Below are positions 52,102-63,873 of a stretch of DNA of 64,000 bases, piece by piece. Position 1 is the first letter of the stretch; every line of letters begins with the position of its first letter. The DNA comes from Drosophila persimilis. Its lineage: Eukaryota > Arthropoda > Insecta > Diptera > Drosophilidae. The stretch spans positions 3,968,001 to 4,032,000 of the forward strand of contig NW_020825298.1 in assembly GCF_003286085.1 (NCBI RefSeq), read 5' to 3'. The translations under genes were made by a program, and so were the position numbers. The notes under the pieces are model-generated. The model worked only from the letters and a program-made list of their open reading frames with translations. It had not been told where the DNA came from and searched no databases.

Positions 52102-53368
52102 TCTCCAAGGTCTCAAAGTCCTCAAAATGACCTTATAAGCAGCCTCTTTGAGATGTTCGATCGGAAGAACGAAAGAGCTAACACCAATCGAAGCGTAGCG
52201 TCGCTGACGAGATCTGCAAGTCCCAATGGGTTTGCCCGTTTTACAGTTAAATATATGAAAAATTCCCATTTTACAATAATTCAACCAAAATATATAATTA
52301 TTAGATATCAAACCAGTCTCAATGGTTTTTCCAAAGCTTTTATTTTAAATTTGTCTTGAAATTATACAAGGTGGTCGGTAAACGCTTTTCGGGTCTTATT
52401 TGATGTTGGATGGGAGAGAGATGAACGCATTTTTCTGAAAAGAGAGCGCGTTGCCGGTGGTGGCAGCGGCGGTTGCGGCGGTTGTCTTTGCATGTTAATT
52501 TCTTGCAGCCGCTGCTGCAAAGCCCTCTGTTCCGCGAGGGTGTATGTTCATGTTATTCTTAACAAACATCAAGTGCTTATTTGTGGTGTGGCCAAATCAC
52601 GCGCCAATAGGCGACTGCAATATTTTTCATGTTATTATCGTATGCTTTTACCTCGAAATATGGCGCTTTAAGTTTCACAACGTAACAACATAAACATTTG
52701 TTTAGAAAACGGTCATCCACAGTCGAATTTTCGACGACGCAACAAATTCGACGAACAGTTTCGCCTGCTTAACAGTGGCTTTATGGCGCTTTTTCATCCG
52801 AAAACTGCTTGATTTTCCCAATACCCACTGCTTGCTTGTAATATAATATTGGGACGGCATATAATAGGGATGTTTTAGCACTGAAGGACAGCAGTGAAAG
52901 TAGGGAAAATCGGATAAAAGTACACCACAAAAAACATCGCAGAAGGGTACTTTCTGAATTTCAAGCAGAGGGAATTTTGCAAACATACTTTTTAATTTTA
53001 AGCAGTGCAAACAGGGAAATGAAAATATCCTCGAAAGAAAATAAGGAAATTATTTCTCTCTTTATGGAAAATTTCCAGGGATTGCCGTCAATGCGAAAAT
53101 ATTCTACACGCTGAAAAATTGGCATATATCATTTATGATATATATGATATATCACTAATACTAACTATACTCTTAATTCTACAAAATATTTTCTAATGTC
53201 TTAGTCAATATTTTGTATTTTACACTAAAGTAGTAATGTACAAAAGTCTTGCTTAAGACTTTTTCCAGGTGGGGCAGGTCCCACAATATGGGGAATTCGT
53301 CATTCAAAGTCTGGCGGGTCATGATATTGGCTTCTTGACCACGATGGAGCCCAAAATGGATTTTTGTG

Positions 53369-53992
53369 TTACTTTAGAAACATGGAAGTACACATAATGC
53401 ATGGCCGTTCCGTCAATTCGAATTGCAGCGACTGCCAGAACTTTTCGTGATTTTCCTGATCTGTTTGGAATGCTGGTACCATGGCATATGGTATTCGTCC
53501 ATGTAAATAGCAAATTCGGAATCGCTGTATTCCTTCAGAATTGACGTCATGTTGCTCCGGGAAGTTTTTTAGGGCGTTTAATTTAGTGCAGTATGTTGCT
53601 CGCTCGAAGGCGAGCAGCATTACCATGTCAATTTCGTTCATCTCGACTTCATCAGGAAGAAAATACTGGTGCACCTGCTCCAATGTAATTGCCACACTAT
53701 ACACCTTCTATGTCATCGGCATCTAAAGGGAATGGACCAACCAGCCGGTCCAGCGCTCCAGATGGATACGACAAGTGGGGGGCTGTTGGTTGGTGGTCAG
53801 GTGGTCCTCTTTAATACACGACTCGAACAGATTCGATGATTCTATGTCCTCATCAAGACACGACAATTGGGGCTGTTCATCATCCATCGCTATTTTAACA
53901 TGTTCCCGGAGACTTCCAAAAATGGAAAAGTCAAGTACAAAGTCATTGGAAAGCAAATTAGAATTATTAATTGCGTCTTTAAAAGGAAACAA
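53369..53992 (-). pseudogene. Degenerate protein-coding remnant, family unknown
   Basis: Two adjoining minus-strand frames (53992-53723 and 53704-53369) have protein-like composition, including VHQYFLPDEVEMNEIDMVML and HLTTNQQPPTCRIHLERWTG. They are in different frames, separated by stops, and neither has a convincing start. This looks like a decayed gene or mobile-element protein within the repeat cluster. I do not recognise the family. Confidence 0.4.
53402..53578. repeat. Repeat copy B, longer form
   Basis: Full-length partner of copy A. On the minus strand it includes a 45-codon frame (53550-53413) starting MTSILKEYSDSEFAIYMDEY. It also overlaps another coding-like frame (53369-53704). 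Only one of these can be the ancestral frame. Confidence 0.75.
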
Positions 53993-54937
53993 AACTTAGT
54001 ATGTTAACGGTGATACGACAAGTGGGGCGGTGTTTAATGTTTTGTGGGTCTTTCCATATAGCCCCGAAGTATCTCGAACTTTATTTCGATGTAACCTTGG
54101 GCTTGGGACTTTATTCGTAAACTGGTTGATGCCCTGGGAGAGCGCCGTAGCTCGGAGTAGCAAATGATCTTATATGAATATGATCTAGAAAATTCGTATA
54201 TCATAATTATTAATGAAAGGAAGTGCAACGATATAAGATTTAAGCGCGATTTGACGGATTCGTTCTTTCATTTTGTTTCTTTTGTGTAGTTTTTATACGT
54301 CTACATTAATAAATGTTGTAAGGGTGTGGTTGGGAAGCATACATGCAAAATTATTGATTCTGTTAGGTTGTTTTAGTATTATAACCCTACATTTGTATTT
54401 GCCTTGCTGCTAATCTCATAGCTCGCAAACAACGGTCGACACTTTTTCCCTTTGCTGTCTCGTCAAAACAGACAAAACAGAAAAAGACCACGCCGACACG
54501 GTCTCTTACTGAGCCGAACACTTTTTGTCTCTTCGCTTGTGTTGTGCTTCGTGTTTTCGGTTGAGCCCGACACACGATCGTGTCTCACAATAACAACTTG
54601 GAGAGGCACTTTGGTCAAGCGCTCACAGCAAAAGTGTGTTTAGATGAGCCGAACCAAAAAAGTGTGTGAGTATCTGTGTCTGTTTTTGGTTTTTTTTCGT
54701 GTATATGTTTATTTTTATTCATGTTTTCCGCATCTTTTGGGCTATTGTATTGTAATATGTATATTTATTTGCAAAATGGGAAAACGAATATTTTCGTTTT
54801 GTTTTTCACGATTCATTTTAAGCTCTAATAGTCAAACCGTATAAAACATGATGCAATTATACAAAGTGGTCTCGTCGGGAGCCGAAGTTCGTTCGTGTTG
54901 ATTTTTTGACTTGACGATTTTTTTTATACATATATTC

Positions 54938-55752
54938 TTAACCCTTATGTCCCGACAACAAACAAATTACATATTGCATATTATATAAATAGCATACAGT
55001 CAGCACAACATTTATTCGGACACTCGTCTATATCAACTTTCTTTATAAATAACTTGAAAAGTATTTAAGTTTGACAAACATTTTTTTATTTCATTATGAA
55101 CATGGATATCAAATGTACGAGCTAAGTCCCTCCAACAGTTTTCCAGTGGAATCCGTCTACACAATTAAGACCTTCCTTAATCCGCTCGATGTAGTTCCTT
55201 GCTCGTTCGTTTTATTTCGTAATCTCTTAAATCTAGAAATCATAATTCAGATCGTTTTGGCTCGATACTATTGGTATCGATTGCGCTTCTTTATATGTAC
55301 ATAATGTATTGCGCCAACTTCAAATTAATTCACATTTTTAGTAATATTTAAATATTAATTCAAATATTCAAATTGTTAACCTTTATAAAGTAATTTAATC
55401 CTATATTGTATTAAGGGGCGTCAACAGATATTACTACTACTAATTTCAAATCAAAAAATAAAAAAGCCTTCTTTGGCATATCAAAAAAATTAAAAGTATC
55501 AAAAAGGCCACTTATTTACGCACAACAATTATTCGGACACTTTTTATTTTGTACGAAAAAAACTTATTGTCCCCAATTTTTTTCTGATTTCAATATTTGA
55601 TGGGGCCGCCCTTAGCTTATTTATAAAGAAATTTATATAACTAAAAATGTTGAAGAAAAATTATTAATGGCTGCATAAAACATAAATATTAATATATCAG
55701 TAAAATCATTTTATTTTAAAATTATAAACCCCACGGGCCTGTTAAGGGTTAA
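54938..55752. mobile_element. piggyBac-type MITE bounded by TTAA
   Basis: The left end is TTAA followed by CCCTTATGTCCCG (54938-54954). The right end is CGGGCCTGTTAAGGG followed by TTAA (55734-55752). TTAA target duplication with CCC...GGG terminal inverted repeats is the hallmark of the piggyBac superfamily (established knowledge). The interior, 807 bp, is AT-rich with no intact transposase. It holds two 22-base direct copies of GCACAACAWTTATTCGGACACT (55003-55024 and 55520-55541). The left copy follows TA-CAGT, as at Tc1-mariner ends, so a nested element is possible. It is non-autonomous. Confidence 0.6.
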
Positions 55753-56588
55753 TCAACATCAACATTTGCCGTCTCACTCACACTCACTATACTATGTGCC
55801 TTTCATTCGCACTTAATGCTCGCATACGTTAAAGGAGTGACTTTTGCCGACGAGATCGATCGTTGCCACAAGCATCACACGCACAAGCACGCATACATAC
55901 GCAAAAGACACTTTGTTCGTTCGCTCGCGACAAGATGCTCAGCGAAAAACAGGAACAAAAGAGAAGTGAAAAAATCGGTCTTTGCTTGAGCGAAGAGGGA
56001 GTTGAGCAAAAACTGATTTGATCGGGTCTTTTCAGTCCCTTTTCTCAATGTGTCCGTCAATGAGAGGTTTTTATCAGTCACCCCGAAAGTGTCAACCGTT
56101 ATTTGCGAGGTCTGGTTAATCTACAATTGTGTTTTCTATGAACCTTGTAGGAAATATCGTAAGTATCCGAATAAGTATCGATATGAATTATCGTCCGATA
56201 GTTCTAGTTCTTCTGCGAATTATGCGAGAACTAGATCGGAAGAGAACTAGACATCGGAGCTGGGTTCAAGGGACGGAGAGGTTGGTAAAGAATAAAGTAA
56301 AAAGTACAAAACATCCGTGGACTTTCTGCGTCTAAAATTCTGTAAGTTATTACTGCCCAGCTGGTTCATATGACAATTATAGTAATAGAAGGCACATCCT
56401 ATAAGAAATCGACTGTTGATTAAAGTCTTTTATATAAATGTATTTGTATATTTACTGGTATTGACTCTTAGCTACATGAAAACAAGAATTTGAACAATTA
56501 CCAATTGAAACTCCTCAAGGATGCACTGTATGTGTGCAGGGAGTGTCACGGAGAGAGCTAGCTTAGGGGAGGGGCTTGGAGTGATCGA
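55753..56588. other. Non-coding flank between the MITE and the 56.6-kb gene
   Basis: No gene is seen. The stretch 55775-56100 is less AT-rich and may be another repeat. The end of this interval should hold the 3'UTR of the minus-strand gene. No canonical AATAAA was found on that strand; a TATAAA variant lies near 56430. Confidence 0.45.
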
Positions 56589-57283
56589 CTATTTGATCTT
56601 CTCCATCCGTCCCGTGTTCATCTCGTATCGGGAGACGTACTTGTTCTTGCCAGCCTCCTGCATCCGCTTTTCAATCTCCTTCTGGCGCTCTTTCCACTTC
56701 AGATTCAAGGATTGCACTCGTGAATGATCCAGCAACTCCCTTTTTCTTTTGATTGAGCCGATTTGCATGTCGTCGATCGGCTTCTTCACTTTGGGGTTCA
56801 TCAGGCTGTCCTTGCCCATCTGTCTTAAATAGAAACGGCGGTTCAGCTTCACTTTCTTCTCATCCTTGGGGGCCTCCTCCTCGGGCATCTTCTTGACTTC
56901 AGGCCCGCGATAGCTGGGCTGGGGGACCCAAGGGAGAAACCAACGCCACGGTTTTGACTGACCCTGCTCAGAAATCTGATCTTCGCCAGGCTGTTGCTCG
57001 ATGCTGTTGTCCTTCATCATCTTCCTCAAGGCTTCGCGGCGGTTCAACTTCTTCCTGTTTCCAAATTGTTCCGCCTCGGTGGACCCTCCCTCTTCGGACT
57101 TCGCATCGTTTTGGGAACTATATTTGTTCCAGCGCAATGGCGCCACGGACAAGAGCCGCTTCTCACCTGGAGGTTGAAGAACCCCATCGCCATTACATCA
57201 CGGACTCCGCCATTAACATGGAAATACTCACCGCGAGTCAGGGAACGCGTCACCACGCACATGCTCTTTATTTGACGAAACAT
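56589..57283 (-). CDS. Unrecognised basic protein, 209 aa, possibly mitochondrial
   Basis: Two exons: 57283-57232 and 57166-56589. The 65-bp intron has GTGAGT and CCTCCAG and joins in frame (CGC G|GT GAG). The start ATG at 57283 opens with MFRQIKSMCVVTRSLTRG, rich in Arg and Lys without acidic residues, like a mitochondrial import presequence (inference). The rest is highly charged. Two related segments stand out: KKLNRREALRKMMKDNSI (about residues 54-71) and VKLNRRFYLRQMGKDSLM (about 117-134), an internal duplication around LNRRxxLRxMxKDS. The C-terminal third is a Lys/Glu/Arg helix, probably coiled coil (RKRELLDHSRVQSLNLKWKE). A long intact frame, a clean intron and a good start make it a real gene. 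It sits among repeats and has no recognised family. Function unknown. Confidence 0.72.
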
Positions 57284-57546
57284 TATCGCCCTCGCCGCAA
57301 GTGAAGTACGGAAGGAGCTTGCAAAGAATCACGTTTTCCACTTTTGGGAATTACAATTTTTGTCGGTTTATACTTTGAGTGTGAATTGAAATGATTTAGA
57401 GGTAGTCTGACGTCGGATCTGCCTTATAAAACTAATCAAAGCCTGCTCTCTGCTTTCTCTGTTTGTGCCCAAACAAATTTCATCGTCCAAAAACAGGGTT
57501 GGAGAGAATTAGTATCGGTCCGATACGAATATCATCCCTGTTTTAG

Positions 57547-57863
57547 GGGTTGCCTGATCCCGACGAGGGACTTAAGTTTCTGTCTTGCGGTAAGGACCTC
57601 GAAGAGTGCGCCAAGGAGGTTGTCACTGATCAATGACGACTGCTGCAAACAGAAGCTTTTGAAAAAGCAATTGAGTCCCGAGGAGGTCGCTCTTTTGGGG
57701 GACATTGGGGCTGCTTCAACGTGGACCGCACCGCTGACAGCAATGACCGCGGGGAACTACTGGCGGGGACTAGAGCCACGGATACTATGTCCCCCTGGAA
57801 AGGAGCATCAAGCTGAAAAGGGAGCGTCCACGCTCCAAGCTCCTGGCTGACAGCTTTTTGCTG
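57547..57863 (+). pseudogene. Frameshifted coding-like remnant
   Basis: An acceptor-like CCTGTTTTAG precedes 57547. One frame runs 57547-57816, interrupted by one TGA at 57634, and reads GLPDPDEGLKFLSCGKDLEE then EAFEKAIESRGGRSFGGHWG. A second frame then gives YYVPLERSIKLKRERPRSKL up to a donor-like site (CTG|GTAAGT) after 57863. This suggests a decayed exon with at least one stop and one frameshift. The family is not recognised. It starts 264 bp from the divergent minus-strand gene. Confidence 0.3.
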
Positions 57864-60800
57864 GTAAGTGAAGCTAGAGATGATTTTTAATGAGAAACTA
57901 CACTCCCATAGGTGGTCAAAGAGCTACATAGAAAGCCCGAAAAAAGCTACTCAGAGTAGTGGCTCCTACTAGGAGGCACCATATCGCAACCCAAGATACC
58001 GATAATTGATTGATTCTCACGAAGAAACCTGATTTCCCGCAACTAAAACACAAAACCCTTGAACATTCTTTAACGGGATAGCGCTGCCAGAGAGTGGTAC
58101 CTGGGAGCGTTAGCAGGCTGTTAACCTGGAGTGTTAACAGCGCTGTTGCTCTGTTACAGCTGTTGCCCTGAACAAAAATGTTAAATATCCACGGAGGGTT
58201 AAAGCTCGCAACCTGTTCAGGGGCAGCAAACTTTTTACCCCTGCCTCAGCGAAGCTTTCATTCACGTTCGGAGTGCGGCGAATATGTGCCCCCACAGAAA
58301 CTCAGGCACGACTTCGGCTCTGCTCTAGTGTGTAAGTGTTTGGGCTCGTCCTCGTTGGCGTCCGGTCCTCGTGCCTCGTCGCGAAGAAGGGAGCCTTCGC
58401 GATCTCCGACCATAACCTCGTCCAAGCAGTATTGTAACGGCATTCAGGGGCTGCGGAAGTGCGACACGTGCCCTCGAGACACGCGCCAAGAGAACGGTAA
58501 ACGGCGAGACCCCAAAAATAACGAAAATACGCGAGTTTTCCATCAGAAAAACGTAATTTTACAGCCGTCCTCCCAGCAGGAGGACAAACGGCAAACGCGT
58601 TAACGAAGCGGAAGTGGTAGCGGCAGCGGCAGCGGCGGAGGAGCAGTTTTTGGCAATAAGAGAAAAGGGTTTACGCAGTGCGGGAAACCAACCGCAGCCT
58701 AAACAACAATAGGAATTTAAATATTCATGAACAATGTCGATTGTCATCAATTGTGTCTCCCAGTGTTCGTTCAGTGCCCGTTGTGTATCGTTGTGTATCT
58801 GTGTGCACGAGTGCGTGTGCGTGTAAGGGTGCCACAAACATGGCCAACAACACTCGCCCTGCCCCTACCCCCACCCGTTCCCCTACCCCTTTCCCTTCTC
58901 ATTCTTCAATCATCAACTGGCGCCGCTGTCATTGTCAATCAACAAACATACAACAATAACAAACTGTGTCAAATGTCAGCCGCATAGAATACCAATTCCA
59001 ATTGTCAATTGACAAATTTACGCCTGGATTTCTGCATATTTAAGATACAACACAGCAGAACAGACATGCAACTGCAATTAGAGGCTTATAGTACTTGACT
59101 GGGGGAGGGGGTGTGAGAATGGTGGAGTGTGTGGTGTGGGCTTACAATAATCTATTGTATATTGTTTGTACATATATCGCATTGACAGATGACATTTGTA
59201 GCGGATTAACCATGAAATTAAGCACCCTAATCGGCGATTCGCTCGTGCGTGTACATAAAACTGTCAAAATGAATAAATAAACTGTCGATTTCTGGGACCG
59301 ATCCCCAATCACAAACAACACCTCTCCCCTGCTCGCCTTTCCTCTGGCCTGCTCTGGCTATGGGCCCTAGAATTACGAGGGGGCATGCAACCGAATGTGG
59401 TAAATCCCCATTCAAACAAACATTGAACATTTATTCCTACTTTCGTGTGATTTATGCCCAGCCAACCGTGCAGACAGCGCGCGGTGGCGGGGATCCTGAA
59501 AGAGCTGGGGTTATGCCCCAGCGGAGGCCAGAAAAATGACGCGAAAATCGTCAAGCAATTTACTTTGCCCCATTCCATACGTGTGTGTGTGTGTGCTCTA
59601 GACCTAGGCCAGAATGTGGCCCAAACATGCAATGGAGCTCCACGTTGATGGCTTTAATGCCGCCGCTTTGGGCCGTAAACAAGTGCAGAAAAGTGTTTGG
59701 CTCGGCTTTGGTTCCGGTTTGTTTGGTTTTTGCAGAGCGGTTAGTCGTGGGGAGACTCTGTTCTAGACCATGGATTAGCTTGCTGGCAAAGTACTACACC
59801 AAACTGTAGTTACAGAACAGACTGTGTTTGAGCACCGCAAATGTTGGTTTCAAACACTTTCAGGCTCAAAGTGAAGCATAATTAAATTTTGCATAGGACA
59901 CTTTTGCGAGTAAGCTGGGAAAAAAGTGTTTCGACTATTCAACGACTTGGAATATGCCCATGAAAGAACAGGCCTTTGAAAGTTGTTCTCTGTTCTGGAA
60001 AGGCTTCAATTAAATGTTGGTTAAAGGCAGTATTTAAGCCCTCTCTTTGAAGCCCTTTCTAAATCAAACACCTGAACACATGAGCACCTGAAATATTCCA
60101 GCGTATTCATTATTTCACATTCCTTTACATGTGGCTAAAAATATTCTTCAATTTTAAATGAAATTCGAAATACTTTCGAGTCACTCAAACACTCAAATCC
60201 TAATTAAATTTTTCCCGGGAAAACATTCCGGAATAAAAACAAAATAAGTAAAAGACTTTTCAACAATCTGAAATATGTCAATGAAATTAAAAAAGAACCC
60301 TTCAGAGCTTCCCGTGAAACAAGCTTAAAAATACTCTTCCCACGAGTTCCACGAACTCTTTTCTGATGTACTTTTCATGAAATCTCTGGTTTAATTAGGC
60401 AAACAATATTTAAGCATTTTTAAACACAGTTTGGCAATTACCCAAACAACGAATTGTTTGCCTGTCGCCCGCCATGCCTCCATGCCGCCATGCCGCCTGG
60501 CAATAATTCCATTTTACGGCTCTTGACTTATAAGCCAATTAAAAATGGCAGGGAATACCGGTAGCAGCCCGCCAACAATCTCATTTACAAGGCCATACAT
60601 CTTGAAAATGTCACGGGAAAGCCTTTATTCCGCTTTTGTTTTCCGTGGGACCCTTCGAAGCGGCTTACGATTGACACCTGACTATTCACCTGACTTTTGG
60701 GCGCTTGCTGGTTGCTGGTTGCTGGTTGCTTTCTCTGGGCCCTGGTCCTTGTCCTGCCACCAATCAATCAAACTTGCCGCTGACACAAAGCTCTCTTCGA

Positions 60801-62029
60801 AGGTCAGCCCAAGCCTCTTCTGGCCTCTTCCTTTTTAGAGGGAACTTTTCTCGTTGAAAATTAAAATGCTTCAACACGGAGAAAATGTAAAAAAGAAAGT
60901 ATGAAATATATATGAAAAGGCTGTCAAGGGTCGAATAAATAATGTAAAAGGGAAATGCTTTTTTTCGTTGATGCTCCATCTGCCCTCAAGGGTAAAAGTT
61001 CCTCACGGGCTAAGAAAAACCGCACCGAAAATTTAAGCCAAAGAATTTAAGCGCCCAAATGTTGCATGAATTTCCGCCCTTACATCGATCTCTAATGGAG
61101 TGTGAGCACACCATACATGTACGCATTGTATGGCTAAGTATGGCTAATCCCATTGAAAGCTTAGTGCACTCTGGACACCCGGGCGTGTGGATATGATACT
61201 GAATAATGGACATAATTGTTGGTGGCCAGTTTTTGGCTACATTCTGGCTAATGACCCGGCCGTGGCCAGCCCCAGATGGGCGCCCGACCCATTAATAATT
61301 CAATCGAAACTTTGAATGCGCTTTGAGCGCATTACATTTAATCAGAATTTGCACAGTGCCCTCTCGCCCATGCTCGTCGACTGTCTGTGGGTGCCTGTCT
61401 GTGGGTGTGGGTGTCTGTGAGTGCCTGGGAGTATCTGTGTGATTGTTTATGCTAATAATTCATAAACACGCGCCTGTGAAAAGCTTTGGCAAGCACAAAA
61501 GTACACGCAACCTCACCATCACCATCAGCATCAGCACCAGCCAAGGCGGACAGGGACATATACATACCACACATTTATTCTCATACGGGTATGAGAGATG
61601 AAATCTTGTAGAATAAGGCTTATTGACAGACAGTCTGTGTCCTGTGTGCTCGGTGCTGGGTGCTGGCTGCTGGTTGCTGGGTTCTTGGCTCCCCTCAGAC
61701 TCCGCCTCGATCTCTGCAAAATCCGCTTAGCCATAGACTCCCTCCCTCCCTCCCGACTCCGACTTGGAAGTCGGGGGCTGGTGCCGCCTCATAGGTATCC
61801 TGCGAAAGGCTTCCCCCAAGCTGTTGCCCGCACACTTTGTGGTCTGTGCCGGCATCCAAGGATAATAAAATGTTGGCAGGACGAGCACGGCAATGCCGCT
61901 CTCTTATTCTGTGTATGTGCTTGTGGCAAATTCCTACTGCATCTGCCACAGGGACAAGACTCACACGCACACACACACACACGCACACATGAAAAAGAAG
62001 CTGGTTTTAATCTTTATGAAGCATACGAT

Positions 62030-62480
62030 ATTTCATATCGTTTTTGGAACGCTTTTTTACGACTGCCTGGGCAGGTATTTTTTTTTCGGGCTTTATTAAA
62101 GGGAATTTTATTGATTGACTTTCGGGGCGGGATTCCCCATGGGAGGAGCCGCTTGATTAAAGTAAGTTTTATTTTTGGCAGTGGTCTGCATACCTTTTCC
62201 AAATAAGAGACTGAAGAGTAGTCTTCGGTTAAAGGTTCACTTTCGAGTGGAAACTCCTTCTGCCAAACAATTCAATTTCATAAACTGTGTTCCACAAAAA
62301 GGTTGTAATTTTTATGTAGCCCCATTCGTTTCGGTTTTGGAGCGCCATTTTATGACTGCCTGAACAGGTGCTTCTGCTTCTTTCTTCATTATTAAAAGGA
62401 ATTTTATTGACTGACTCCCTGGGGCTTGTCCATAGAATATAAAAGCAGTGGGAATCCTGCGTAAAAATTAAGTTCTCCTG
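62030..62480. repeat. Diverged tandem duplication, unit about 300 bp
   Basis: The order TCGTTTTTGGAACGC, ACGACTGCCTGGGCAGGT, TTATTAAAGGGAATTTTATT (from 62038) recurs as TCGGTTTTGGAGCGC, ATGACTGCCTGAACAGGT, TTATTAAAAGGAATTTTATT (from 62330). Both are followed by a TTGA(T/C)TGACT block. Confidence 0.75.
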
Positions 62481-63854
62481 GCCTCAGAATAGTTTATGTA
62501 GAGTAAAGTTTTCACTGCTTGTTGAAGAAAATCAAATCAAAGAAATACTTTAACATCGTACTGGGTGTTTTTGTAGATTTTTGTATTAGATGGCCAAGGA
62601 TCATATTTTATTTGGAAACTATCATTGAACTTTCGTTTTTTATTTCCTTGTGCACTTTTTGCTTTTCCTCATTCAAAATATTGCACTTTTAACAACTTTT
62701 CTTAGCCAACAAGTTTTAATTGTGTGTTTTGCCAAAGTTTCCATAATTATTGGACGTTTCCCTATAAATATAGAAGCCCTTAAAAGCTTAATAAATCTTG
62801 TGATGATGTGTTAAAGAGAGGATAACGATAACGAGTACCAAGTAAACTCTTTTCTGTATTTAAGCAATGTTTTAATTGACGTATAGTTCAGGGTTAAGCT
62901 TCAGGTCTTTATTCAAAAAAACTTTCCATTATCTCTTTTGAGTTTTGTGTATTTTATTCTTCGTTCTTGTCTGTGCTCTGTGCTCTCTGTTCTCTGCTTT
63001 TCTCTTTTACTTAACTCTTTTTTCCAAGCAATTTCATGAACTTTGTGCAACCAAAAAAAAGTTGTCATCCTTTTGAGGCACATTTCACAGTCTTTTGAAT
63101 GCCTTTTCACTTTGAGCGGGTTCTTTTGCCCTTTTTATAGGGTATCACTGGAGATAAGAACTTTTCGCATATCATGTCAATTTAGTTTTATAATTAATGA
63201 TAGTTTTTATAATTAATATTTCGTTGCAAAATTTGACATCAGGCATTTCTGGGGGACTGTTTTTTAGGTTTTAATATCGCTTGATTAATGTTCCTATTTG
63301 GGAGGAGTTTTTCCAATAATTCTTGAGATTCGGAGAGAGAATTAACTAACTCCCTTCTCCTTTTCTTGCCTGATATCTTTTGCCTTTTGTTAAGATTTAG
63401 CACTATCCCCATCTCAGCTCCTTAAGAGTAAGTACTTAAACCAACAATTCAATTGGAAGAGCCCACGCCACAGCAATTACAATTACCTGAAGGAAAACCA
63501 ACACGCTCTCGGCTAATCAGGAGCAGGAGCAGGAGCCTCAGAGCCATTTTCACCCACCATTTATTTATTGCTCGGTTCAAGTGCAAGGCAATAAATCTAT
63601 GGCAAAGTTTTTCCGAGTGTGTTGAATTTCATTTTCTGTATCATTAATTACAACAGTTTGTTTAAAGAGCGAACGAGAGGACGCTAGTAGAGAGAGCCTG
63701 GACCACAGACCGCCACCATTCGATAAATCATTCACCTGGCTGTTGCTGTTGCTGTTTCTGTTGCGAATAAAACTAAAAGTAAAAGTGGCCCACCAAAATA
63801 GGGTCAGCGAAAAATAACTATACTACTACTACCACTACGAGTATGTCTGACTTT

Positions 63855-63873
63855 AATACCCTTGAAGAGGGTA
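63855..63873. repeat. INE-1-like terminal hairpin motif near right edge
   Basis: ATACCCTTGAAGAGGGTA forms a short stem like that remembered for INE-1/DINE-1 ends. The element body would lie to the right or is degraded, and the window ends 127 bases later. Confidence 0.35.

Larger units (their letters stand above)
49880..54937. other. AT-rich cluster of diverged dispersed repeats
   Basis: Base composition turns AT-rich and several segments recur within 5 kb. GTCATCNCTAGATT...CAG with a nearby ACAAAGTAACGG occurs at about 50475 and 51043. TTGATATATTTNTATTCCTTAAATC recurs at about 51351 and 51719. A block with TGTTAATATC or TGTTAATTTC followed by TCCCGCGAGGG or TTCCGCGAGGG recurs at about 51471 and 52491. 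A segment at 51985-52101 recurs at 53402-53578. This pattern fits old transposable-element debris. I cannot name the families. Confidence 0.6.

Noticed and set aside
58178-58603. 141-codon plus-strand ORF
   Set aside because: Starts at a non-ATG or weakly placed codon, has random composition and no motif; more likely non-coding.
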